Part shown: positions 31,572 through 40,151 of the stretch, one piece after another
How the letters are laid out: each line of letters opens with the position of its first letter
How positions within the stretch are numbered: position 1 is the stretch's first letter
Position numbers and translations under genes: made by a program
From: a virus
IMG/VR virus record: IMGVR_UViG_3300028384_001023
Span: 1-57,138 of that record
Length of the DNA: 57,138 bases
Reading direction: 5' to 3' (one strand)
The notes under the pieces: model-generated
Told to the model about the DNA's origin: nothing
What the model saw: the letters and a program-made list of their open reading frames with translations, nothing else
Database searches by the model: none

Positions 31572-33040
31572 TGTCAACCGATGATCTAAACAATATTGAA
31601 GATAATATCTCTCCTCCTCCACGATCAGGGTTTTATGATCCTCGAGGAGAGTTTCCACGTAGAGATTATATAGACGTTCAATCTACGAATAAAGCTGAGA
31701 GAGGTGTATACAGAAATGAGTTACATATCGGCGGTGGGCATGTAGCTCTGAATCTCGATATTAAACCATTGATGCCAACTAAGTATCCTTTAGCTCAAAT
31801 CAGAGAAACAATATCAGGACATGTAATTGAAACAGACGATACTTCTGGTTCTGAACGCGTCTTGATTAAACACCGTACAGGCGCGGGTATAGACCTCAGG
31901 CCTGATGGTTCTGTTATTATCAATGCACGTAATAATACTGTACGCGTCACAGCAGGTGATGAAAAGGTAATCGTAGAAGGCAACGGTGAATTAGTATACA
32001 ACGGTAATATGAAGCTTTCGGTATCTGGTAACTTAGATATTAATGTAGGCGGTGATTTTAATGTTACAACAGGCGGAGATAAGAAAGAAACCATAAAGGG
32101 AAGTACAAAATACGATGTGACAGGAAGTCAAACTACTACCATTGGTCACAATATGACAAGTAACGTTGGCGATAATCGTAGTGACGTCACATTTGGTTTT
32201 CAAAGTAATATCGTCAAGGGGAACTGGGATCAATTCATCGAAGGCGATGGAAGTATATTTGTAGGGTATAAAGATCCTGATGATGGCACTGGTAAAAAAG
32301 TCGGCACTCTAATGATGACAGGTGCACGTGATGTTGTGATGTCTTCTCAAGAAATCAACATGAACGGAGAGAAGATCGTAGCTACTGCAGATAGTGGTAC
32401 ATTTGGTGGTGAGAACGTTATCATGTACAACTATAACATGTATACTGGACATTCTATTGAAGCAGTTGATACTATCACAACTAATACTGCATATACTGAT
32501 CGAGTTAACGCAACCTCTATGCACGCTACTACTTTTCATGGTGATCTTACTGGAAGAGCAGATGAAGCAATCGCATCGGACACCGCAATCTATGCTTCAT
32601 ACGGAGGTGGACCTGGCGGGCCGGCTGGATGGACTAATACAAATACAACACATACTGCAGAGCCAGTTGATCCGAAGGCTACATTTAAACAAGACAATAC
32701 AAACATACGAGACTTGTTACATAATCAATTCCTCGGTACTCGTAGCGTGTCTGTGAATGAAGCACTAAAAGATGCATTTAGGAAAGAAAACGATTATAAT
32801 AATATAGCTGAACGTAAGCTTACTCCGGCTGAAGTAAGAGCTAAATTACGAGATCCAATTACATTAAGTAATCAAGACTTTATTACTGAGCAGCAATTAG
32901 AAAATAAACTTGGTACTGATTTTAATACTATTACACCACCAAATGGCTATGGTAGAATAGAGAATAAGAGTCAAACTCCAAAACGTGGTACACAGATATT
33001 GCCAGGTGCAGGCGGCGGCACGAATAAGAGGTTCACATGA
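31571..33040 (+). CDS. Spike/needle protein, gp5 C-terminal (VgrG-like) beta-helix
   Basis: 489 residues. After an N-terminal region with HIGGGHVALNLD and a central RTGAGIDLRPDGSVIINARNN, residues about 125-270 are a repetitive beta-helix (NGNMKLSVSGNLDINVGGDFNVTTGGDKKE and following), as in the gp5/VgrG needle. A Gly-rich stretch (YGGGPGGPAGW) and a helical C-terminus follow. It likely forms the membrane-piercing trimeric spike under the hub. With the previous two genes it makes up a three-gene version of T4 gp5. Confidence 0.8.
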   Translation: MSTDDLNNIEDNISPPPRSGFYDPRGEFPRRDYIDVQSTNKAERGVYRNELHIGGGHVALNLDIKPLMPTKYPLAQIRETISGHVIETDDTSGSERVLIKHRTGAGIDLRPDGSVIINARNNTVRVTAGDEKVIVEGNGELVYNGNMKLSVSGNLDINVGGDFNVTTGGDKKETIKGSTKYDVTGSQTTTIGHNMTSNVGDNRSDVTFGFQSNIVKGNWDQFIEGDGSIFVGYKDPDDGTGKKVGTLMMTGARDVVMSSQEINMNGEKIVATADSGTFGGENVIMYNYNMYTGHSIEAVDTITTNTAYTDRVNATSMHATTFHGDLTGRADEAIASDTAIYASYGGGPGGPAGWTNTNTTHTAEPVDPKATFKQDNTNIRDLLHNQFLGTRSVSVNEALKDAFRKENDYNNIAERKLTPAEVRAKLRDPITLSNQDFITEQQLENKLGTDFNTITPPNGYGRIENKSQTPKRGTQILPGAGGGTNKRFT

Positions 33041-33636
33041 TATTTCAAGTAGATAATGCATTTAATCCTGAAAGAAATACACCTATTACCAATAAAACGA
33101 AATTGGGTAAAGGTGTTACTATGGCTAAATTTCTTGGTGGTTATGGCAATGCTTCTAACTTTAATCATATAACTGATGATAATGAAAAGATAATCATCGC
33201 AAAGCAATATTGTTTGCATGCTGCAGCTATGAAAACCATAGCAGAAAATGAAGGACAGTTTAAAGACTATCGCCTTTTAGTCACCGAAGGTCTATACAAA
33301 AAATATGCTGGTGAAGAACTACAAATCGATAGTATTAATTTTTTAAAGTCAAAGGGAAGAGCAGTCGTTTATGAGCTGAGAGATATGTACGGAAATATAG
33401 CTCATGAAAAAACGTTTGACTTAGCACTTTATTGGAAAGATAATATCCAATTCGAAAAGATGATATTGTCTTATGACACATATTCTCCTACAGGAAATCT
33501 TCATGCCGAAATCATACTTGTAATGCCTCGTATCGTTCCTCCGTGGGAAGTAAGTTATCAAAATAAGATTGAAACAACATTTAATAATCACACTCAATCG
33601 CAAGGCGAGCTCGTAGAAATCCTGAAAAGCGTATAA
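33037..33636 (+). CDS. Unknown protein between spike and gp25, 199 aa
   Basis: Starts in the four-base overlap with the spike gene. Contains VTMAKFLGGYGNASNFNHI, YCLHAAAMKTIAENEG and ILVMPRIVPPWEVSY. No family recognised. Position between spike and wedge genes suggests a baseplate or spike-associated structural role. The late box at 33632-33639 overlaps its stop codon. Confidence 0.6.
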   Translation: MIFQVDNAFNPERNTPITNKTKLGKGVTMAKFLGGYGNASNFNHITDDNEKIIIAKQYCLHAAAMKTIAENEGQFKDYRLLVTEGLYKKYAGEELQIDSINFLKSKGRAVVYELRDMYGNIAHEKTFDLALYWKDNIQFEKMILSYDTYSPTGNLHAEIILVMPRIVPPWEVSYQNKIETTFNNHTQSQGELVEILKSV

Positions 33637-33639
33637 ATA
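33632..33639 (+). promoter_or_regulatory. T4-type late promoter box for gp25
   Basis: Exact TATAAATA overlapping the preceding stop. Expected start near 33646, only about 10 bases before the ATG at 33655, so the AAGAGG ribosome site would lie at the very 5' end of the mRNA. Confidence 0.6.
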
Positions 33640-33654
33640 GTGTAAGAGGTTAAA

Positions 33655-34098
33655 ATGGTACAAAGAGCATTTTCTACACAAGACGGTAACTTAAGTAAAA
33701 AGACCATACAAAGTGCAGTTTCTCGAGATTATTTGGATATCGATTTACTTTTTGCAAAAAGACCGTCAGGTGATTTATATAAAAAGAAACAAGCTGCAGC
33801 CGTCAAACAGGCTGTAAAGAACTTGCTTTTGACATCAGATACAGAAAAGCCATTTAATCCAACATTTGGGGCTAATTTAAATAGTGCACTCTTTGATCTC
33901 GATACAAATTACGATGCTCGTGAAATTTCAGATCAAATCGCAAATGCGATATCTATACATGAACCGAGAGCAAATGTATTGAGTGTATCAGTAGAATCAA
34001 TACCAGATCGAAACGAATTAAGAGCAACGGTTGAATTTGAAGTTATTAATATTGGAGAAGTCGTAACGCTCGAAATAAACATAGCGAGACTAAGATAA
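33655..34098 (+). CDS. 25: gp25-like baseplate wedge protein
   Basis: 147 residues of the gp25/GpW lysozyme-like wedge family. DYLDIDLLF, AVKQAVKNLLLTSDTEKPFNPTFG and the invariant EPR turn in ISIHEPRANV are all present, ending with short strands (VVTLEIN). gp25 starts sheath polymerisation and is found in nearly all contractile tails. It overlaps gp6 by one base. Confidence 0.9.
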   Translation: MVQRAFSTQDGNLSKKTIQSAVSRDYLDIDLLFAKRPSGDLYKKKQAAAVKQAVKNLLLTSDTEKPFNPTFGANLNSALFDLDTNYDAREISDQIANAISIHEPRANVLSVSVESIPDRNELRATVEFEVINIGEVVTLEINIARLR

Positions 34099-35939
34099 TG
34101 TCAACAACGATTAAGTCATCTGATCTAGATTTTAATGCTATTAAATCTAACTTAAAGAATTACTTTAAGGCTACTGATGAATTTAAAGACTATGATTTTG
34201 AAGCATCAGGCTTATCAAATATCCTTGATGTATTAGCATATAATACACACATCAATGGACTAACAGCCAACTATGCATTAAATGAATCATTTCTCAGTAC
34301 TGCTCAACTACGTAGCTCTGTTGTTTCCCATGCAAACACATTAGGATACGATGTGCGATCAATGACTGGTGCAGTTGGTTACGTAAACCTATCTGTTAAC
34401 CTTTCAGTAGTTTCAAATCGACCAGTTACCGTAGAGTTAGCAAAAGGCACACAGTTTACTGGTTCAGTAGATGGAGTATCTTATACGTTTAGAACAACAG
34501 AAACATATTTTGGTAGAGATAATGGATTTGGTGTTTATGACTTTAAAACTTCGGCTGGTTCGAGTGACATACCAATTACTGAAGGTACAGAAAGAGTAAA
34601 GACTTTCTTAGCAGGTGATAAAAGCGAAAGAACGATCTACGTAATACCAGACACAAACATGGATAAGTCGACAGCAGTTGTAAGAGTTTATGATACTGCG
34701 ACTTCATCTGCATTTACGTCATATGCTCCACTGAAGACAGCTGTTCAGGTAGATGCTGATTCAACATTCTTCACTCTTCATGAAGCACCAAATGGTTATT
34801 ATGAACTGAACTTCGGTGATGGTATTTCTTTTGGTAAATCTCCTGAACCTGGAAATAAAATTGACGTTACGTATCTCACAACAGTTGGCCCTCAAGCTAA
34901 TGACGCAGGAAGCTTTAGTGCTAATTCACCGATATCAGTTAACGGGCAAAACTATACACTTCTTGTTACGACAGCTGCCAACTCGGCTGGAGGTGCAGAT
35001 AAACAAACCGTAGAATCAGTAAAACAGTTAGCTCCATATGCTTATGCATCTCAACAAAGACTAGTGACATCTCTTGATTATAAGTCAACTATATTGAGTA
35101 ATTATACTGCAGTTGAGGATTGTGCAGTTTGGAGCGGAGATCAAAATATACCGATCGACTATGGCCGTGTATATGTATCTCTTAAGTTTGATCCAAATAC
35201 AACAGCTGCTTCTCAGGCTGCAATAAAAGATTCAATCGTAAATAACTTTACACAGAATTTGGCCGTAATGTCGATTGAAACTAAATTTACTGATCCGGTT
35301 GAAACATTTATTGAGCTGACAACAAACTTTCAATTTGATCCAGCTCTTACAGGAAGTACTCTTTATAGTACAGAAGCCGAGATCTTTAACTTTAAAAAAT
35401 CCTATTTTAAGAATAATCTAGGAAAATTTGATACAGTATACCGTCGATCAAATCTCTTGACAGAACTTGATGCTCTGAGTCCTGCTATCTTATCAACTAA
35501 ACAAGACGTGAAAGCTCAGTTACGTTTTGAACCAACAGTTGGCGTAAGTACTGATCATAAGCTATCATTCCCTATGAAGATCGCTGCACCTGATGACGTA
35601 CAACCTATAGTGACATCAACCACTTTCCAATATTTAGGAAAAGTAGCATTAATCAAAAATAAACTTGAAAGCAGTATTCTACAGATTTATGACTTAAATG
35701 GTAATGTACTGTTAGATAATGTTGGAGAATATAGAGCACAAGAGGGTATTGTGGATATCGTTGCTATAAATCCTCAAGCCCTTCTCTTTGGTGTAAATTA
35801 TATTAAAGTGAGTGTTGTTCCAGAGAATCAAAGCTTAATCAAACCTCTACGTAATTATATCTTATCGTTGGATGAAGACTTAACTTCAGCGACAGCTATC
35901 ATCGACAGACAGACAACTACATTGGAAATTGATGTATAA
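34098..35939 (+). CDS. 6: gp6-like baseplate wedge protein
   Basis: 613 residues. N-terminal SSDLDFNAIKSNLKNYFKATDEFKDYDFEASG and ILDVLAYNTHINGLTANYALNESFL are typical of gp6/Baseplate J proteins, which form the inner iris ring. GYYELNFGDGISFGKSPEPGNKIDVTYLTT is the central core. Length is close to T4 gp6 (660). It overlaps gp25 and the next gene by one base each. Confidence 0.9.
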   Translation: MSTTIKSSDLDFNAIKSNLKNYFKATDEFKDYDFEASGLSNILDVLAYNTHINGLTANYALNESFLSTAQLRSSVVSHANTLGYDVRSMTGAVGYVNLSVNLSVVSNRPVTVELAKGTQFTGSVDGVSYTFRTTETYFGRDNGFGVYDFKTSAGSSDIPITEGTERVKTFLAGDKSERTIYVIPDTNMDKSTAVVRVYDTATSSAFTSYAPLKTAVQVDADSTFFTLHEAPNGYYELNFGDGISFGKSPEPGNKIDVTYLTTVGPQANDAGSFSANSPISVNGQNYTLLVTTAANSAGGADKQTVESVKQLAPYAYASQQRLVTSLDYKSTILSNYTAVEDCAVWSGDQNIPIDYGRVYVSLKFDPNTTAASQAAIKDSIVNNFTQNLAVMSIETKFTDPVETFIELTTNFQFDPALTGSTLYSTEAEIFNFKKSYFKNNLGKFDTVYRRSNLLTELDALSPAILSTKQDVKAQLRFEPTVGVSTDHKLSFPMKIAAPDDVQPIVTSTTFQYLGKVALIKNKLESSILQIYDLNGNVLLDNVGEYRAQEGIVDIVAINPQALLFGVNYIKVSVVPENQSLIKPLRNYILSLDEDLTSATAIIDRQTTTLEIDV

Positions 35940-37012
35940 TGGCACACCGCGTTGGATCATCTGAAACACTGAAGGACTATAATACTCTTAAGCCTAATAT
36001 GCGTAAGAGTATTGTACAAGAAGCTTTACCTGAACACTACAGGGAAGATTATCCAAATCTAGTTGAATTTCTCGAAGGATACTATGACTTTTTAGATTCT
36101 GATCAATCTTTCGGCGGTATTATCAATGAACTACAAACAGTAAGAGATGTAGAAGATACAAAATTATCAGAACTAGATTATATCTTTGGTGAGCTAGCTC
36201 TTGGAGTATCGAACGACCAATTCAAAATACCACGTGAAGCTATACGAAACTTTGGTAATTTCTTTCGCGTAAAGGGCTCACTCTTTTCAGGCGAAGGTTT
36301 CTTTCGAGGTTTCTTTGATGAAGATGTAGAGATATCATATCCCAAGAAAAAGATCTTTACGATTGGTGGTCCACAGATTGGACCTAACCATGGTTACGTT
36401 ACTCAAAACGCAGCGCGCTTCCAAGTATTTTCTTTATTCATTAAATCTCCACTTTCTATATCAGCGTGGGAAGAATTGTGGAGAAAGTTTGTACACCCGT
36501 CTGGTTTTTATCTCAGCGCAGAAGTTTTACTCGAAGGCACAGATGGTATTACAATTAAGACAGACGAGTCTGTTCCAGATCCATTTAAGAATATCTTCTT
36601 CGTAGCTGATATAGCTTCAATCACAAGATCTGCTGAAGGTGAAGTATCACATCTAAATGATTATTGGGCAAATAGTTATCTATCACCTGGTGGTCATATT
36701 AATGAACCACAATATCGCACAAATCCATATCGCTTGATAGGATATTGGGCAGATTCGGATCAAGCAGCAGGTGTTGGAAGTAGACTCTATGCTAGCATTA
36801 ACGATGTTATAACTGAGTATAAAGATCTAAAAGAATGGGCAGATTGGGGTATTACATACGATAATACACTCGACTCAAACGCGACAGCTATTACATTCGA
36901 TAATACATATGAACGTTATGATATGAGGAATTTCCAAACATATCGTTCTGACCAAGGACAATTTGTGGCTCCTGGTTACATAAAGCAAGGCTATATCTTA
37001 AATAGTCCATAA
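35939..37012 (+). CDS. Baseplate wedge protein, gp7/tail-protein-I-like position
   Basis: 357 residues. LPEHYREDYPNLVEFLEGYYDFLDS followed by VRDVEDTKLSELDYIFGELALG and a KGSLFSGEGFFRGFF segment resemble the tail-protein-I-like wedge proteins that bind Baseplate J. T4 gp7 is about three times longer, so if equivalent this is a minimal form. The assignment rests on gene order after gp25-gp6 and the N-terminal pattern. The C-terminal 60 residues are Asp/Asn/Tyr-rich. Confidence 0.6.
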   Translation: MAHRVGSSETLKDYNTLKPNMRKSIVQEALPEHYREDYPNLVEFLEGYYDFLDSDQSFGGIINELQTVRDVEDTKLSELDYIFGELALGVSNDQFKIPREAIRNFGNFFRVKGSLFSGEGFFRGFFDEDVEISYPKKKIFTIGGPQIGPNHGYVTQNAARFQVFSLFIKSPLSISAWEELWRKFVHPSGFYLSAEVLLEGTDGITIKTDESVPDPFKNIFFVADIASITRSAEGEVSHLNDYWANSYLSPGGHINEPQYRTNPYRLIGYWADSDQAAGVGSRLYASINDVITEYKDLKEWADWGITYDNTLDSNATAITFDNTYERYDMRNFQTYRSDQGQFVAPGYIKQGYILNSP

Positions 37013-37019
37013 AAACTGT

Positions 37020-37027
37020 TATAAATA
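37020..37027 (+). promoter_or_regulatory. T4-type late promoter box for the 37054 fibre gene
   Basis: Exact TATAAATA followed by AGACC. Expected start near 37034, about 20 bases before the ATG at 37054, with TAGGATAG as ribosome site. Confidence 0.65.
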
Positions 37028-37053
37028 AGACCAAATACATATTAGGATAGAAC

Positions 37054-38790
37054 ATGGCAAGACAAATTATTGGAGTTGGCACAGCAGGTAATGACGGTAC
37101 AGGCGATGACCTCAGAACTGGTGCTAATAAGATAAACCAAAACTTCCAAGATTTATACTCTCAGATGACAGCTTTGAGCTTGAGTCTGAGTCTTTCAGCG
37201 ACAAACTCTAATGGTATTGGTTTTGGTTTTGATGGGGTTCTTTTTGATGGAGCTACAAAAGACTCGTTTAATACTGTTACTCGTCTTATTCCTACAGACC
37301 CTACACAAATTAATATTCAAAGTATGCAAGACAGTTCAGGTGTCTTGGCATTCTTAAGTGATATCACTCGTATTATTAATAAGCAACACATTTTAGGTAT
37401 CAAAGGAAGCGGGACAAGTTTACTTGATTCGGCCGCGGCAATCGATGCTATGTTTGCTGAAGGTTTCCTCGATTCTGCACGTGCTGTGCGTATCTCACTT
37501 GATTCTGCCGATGTCACATCTTATATCGATGCAGCATATGTCCAAGCACGGCAAACACATTATCTTGATTCTAACGCAGCTTTGAATTTCTTGATGTCAG
37601 CGCAGCAAGTCGATAGCGCCTTTGATTCAAATATCGCATCAAGAGATAGTGATATCGCAAAACTACAAGCTGATGTTCTAGCCACATCCACTGCATTTAC
37701 AGATGACATTCAAGAATCTGCAAATGCGATCAATATCTATTATACTACAGCTAGACATGATTCTGATACACTCGTCTTAGTCGACTCAGCATACGTAAAT
37801 GCACGTGTCGCTGATGCACCAAATGCACTTGACTCGGCCGAAGGCCAAGCAATGATCGAGTCAAACCTGGGTGCAGTAAATCAAGACTTAGTGCCATTAC
37901 TTGATTCTGTATACGATCTTGGTTCGCCAACTAAGAAGTGGAAAGACCTACACTTAAGTGGTAATACGATCTTCCTCGGTGGTGGTACTATATCATTTGA
38001 TAACAATGAATACACATTTGGCAATGGATCGTTAAAGTCAGAACAAGCCATCTCAATGGATTCTGGCCAAAGATTATTCTTCGCTGCCAGTGGCGCAAAC
38101 ATCACACACTCGCAGGATCCACAATCTAATTCATTGATGGTGAATGCGAATACAGTCACACTACGTACTACCGATGATGCTAAACCTGGTTGGTATATCA
38201 AGACTAACTCACCATCAAACGGTGCTTTCTCTGTCATGGGTAATGCTGGCTTGATTATGTTGCCGCATAACACGAATACTAATCGTACACAGTATAGCAC
38301 AAATGCATTCTATGATGATGACTATCGTAAAGGTGCCATTCATTATTCAACTACAGACAATCGTGTTGAGATGTCTGATTCTGATGGTTGGTTCCCAGTT
38401 TATCGCAATAACGCAGCAGTAGCATACTTTACATTCGGTCTTGATGCTGCCACATCGGGTGCATCTAATCAAGATCTGTTTACTACCAATGGCGCATCAC
38501 CTACTAACGGCTATGTAATGCCAGTCGATGGTGCGGTGACAAATATCACTGCGCGCTTTACATCTAGTTCATATGGTGGATCTTCATCTACCTTCTTGCT
38601 TGACATTGATGTGAATGGTACTACTATACAGTCAAGATCAATAGAAGTAACAGGAAATGGTACTCAAACCATGAATACTACTTGTAACGTTCCTTATAAC
38701 TCGGGAGATGCAGTATCAGTAGCTCTAACACAAGATGCGGGTCACACAGCCTCTAACACCGCAGTAATACTTAGGATTCAGGAAGACTAA
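37054..38790 (+). CDS. Tail fibre or fibre-like structural protein with DSA repeats
   Basis: 578 residues. The start IIGVGTAGNDGTGDDLRTGANKIN is common at the N-terminus of phage fibre proteins. Residues about 125-290 are peppered with DS motifs (LDSAAAIDAM, LDSARAVRIS, LDSADVTSYI, VDSAYVNARV). A conserved structural part follows (DLGSPTKKWKDLHLSG) and a C-terminal beta-rich domain ends NTAVILRIQED. Likely a trimeric fibre or whisker. Two other fibre-region proteins share the DS-rich style. Confidence 0.7.
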   Translation: MARQIIGVGTAGNDGTGDDLRTGANKINQNFQDLYSQMTALSLSLSLSATNSNGIGFGFDGVLFDGATKDSFNTVTRLIPTDPTQINIQSMQDSSGVLAFLSDITRIINKQHILGIKGSGTSLLDSAAAIDAMFAEGFLDSARAVRISLDSADVTSYIDAAYVQARQTHYLDSNAALNFLMSAQQVDSAFDSNIASRDSDIAKLQADVLATSTAFTDDIQESANAINIYYTTARHDSDTLVLVDSAYVNARVADAPNALDSAEGQAMIESNLGAVNQDLVPLLDSVYDLGSPTKKWKDLHLSGNTIFLGGGTISFDNNEYTFGNGSLKSEQAISMDSGQRLFFAASGANITHSQDPQSNSLMVNANTVTLRTTDDAKPGWYIKTNSPSNGAFSVMGNAGLIMLPHNTNTNRTQYSTNAFYDDDYRKGAIHYSTTDNRVEMSDSDGWFPVYRNNAAVAYFTFGLDAATSGASNQDLFTTNGASPTNGYVMPVDGAVTNITARFTSSSYGGSSSTFLLDIDVNGTTIQSRSIEVTGNGTQTMNTTCNVPYNSGDAVSVALTQDAGHTASNTAVILRIQED

Positions 38791-38792
38791 TC

Positions 38793-40142
38793 ATGCCAGC
38801 AATTGTAACCGACTCACTCCGAACCCTTCTTGCTCGTCAGTTCTTTGATAATTTTGTCAATGCGACTGCACGATATTATATTGGTATCGGGAGATCAGAA
38901 GTATGGGATAGTTCTGATACGGTACCTACTCCTACCAATACTCCTACTGCAATCTCAGGTGCAAGGAATCAAATGCAATCAGTGAAGAAAGTACAGGCTA
39001 CTTCACTTGTTGTACCACGATATAATTGGTCAAGTGGTACTATCTACTCACAATATGATAATACTGTTTCTGGTTATCCTACACAACCATATTATGTGAT
39101 GAACGATAATAATAACGTGTATATTTGTCTAGAGACTGGGCGCAATAATAATGGTGTTGCTGTTCCTTCAACTATCGAACCAACATCAGCAAATAATCAT
39201 TCTTTCAGATCGAGTGATGGTTATGTTTGGAAGTTCTTATTTACGGTAAGTGCAGAACGCGCCAATAACTTTATGTCATCAAATTATATGCCTGTAAAGA
39301 AGCAAGCTGCTACAGACTCAAACTCAACTGGAATACAATTAAAACAAAAAGAGATTCAAGATACTGCTATTTCTGGTGCAGTTACTTCAGTAGTAATTAC
39401 TAATGTTGGCTCAGGATATACTTCTAATCCTACAGTTACTATTTCAGGTACCGGTACAGGAGCAAAAGCGCATGCACGCATTGACTCTGCAACAGGAACA
39501 CTTGCAACGATTAAGATGCACGATTCTGGTACATCACAAATATTGGGTAGCGGTTATACAGTAGCACAAGTTAAATTAACAGGCGGTGGTGCTGGTGCAG
39601 TTCAAGGTACAGCGCGACCAGTCCTTGGACCAGATTCTGGAATTGGTGCTGATGCTCGAGTAGATTTGAAGTCTGGTGCCATCATGTTCCACACACGTAT
39701 TGAAGGAACAGACAGTAACTTTATTGTCGGTCAAGATTTCAGACAAGTCACACTCATTAAAGATATCAAAGATAGCTCAGGATCTGTTTACACAGAAACG
39801 ACTGGCAGTGTATTGAAGCGTATGACTCTCAGCACTATCGTGACTTCATTTACTCGCGATAAAAAGATTCGAGGCACTACGACTCTTGCAGAAGCATATA
39901 TCGATGATATTGATTCAAACGTAATTTATTATCACCAAACTGATAGTACAGGATTTACTGCATTCCAAGATGGAGAGGCTTTGAGTGAAGCAAATGGTGC
40001 TGGTTCAGGTATTATTGATTCGGCTCTCATACCTCCTCCTGTAGATCCGAACACTGGTGACATATTATACATAGACAATAGAGCACCTGTACTCAGGTCA
40101 GCTGTACAATCTGAAGATGTTAAAATCATTCTACAGTTCTAA
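38793..40142 (+). CDS. 8: gp8-like baseplate wedge protein
   Basis: 449 residues. ARQFFDNFVNATARYYIGIGRSEVW, NVYICLETG and SSDGYVWKFLFTVSAERAN match the general pattern of T4 gp8-type wedge proteins. The middle part carries Gly/Thr-rich beta repeats (ITNVGSGYTSNPTVTISGTGTGAKA) that look inserted relative to T4 gp8 (334 residues). It starts two bases after the fibre gene. Confidence 0.65.
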   Translation: MPAIVTDSLRTLLARQFFDNFVNATARYYIGIGRSEVWDSSDTVPTPTNTPTAISGARNQMQSVKKVQATSLVVPRYNWSSGTIYSQYDNTVSGYPTQPYYVMNDNNNVYICLETGRNNNGVAVPSTIEPTSANNHSFRSSDGYVWKFLFTVSAERANNFMSSNYMPVKKQAATDSNSTGIQLKQKEIQDTAISGAVTSVVITNVGSGYTSNPTVTISGTGTGAKAHARIDSATGTLATIKMHDSGTSQILGSGYTVAQVKLTGGGAGAVQGTARPVLGPDSGIGADARVDLKSGAIMFHTRIEGTDSNFIVGQDFRQVTLIKDIKDSSGSVYTETTGSVLKRMTLSTIVTSFTRDKKIRGTTTLAEAYIDDIDSNVIYYHQTDSTGFTAFQDGEALSEANGAGSGIIDSALIPPPVDPNTGDILYIDNRAPVLRSAVQSEDVKIILQF

Positions 40143-40151
40143 GGATTAATC

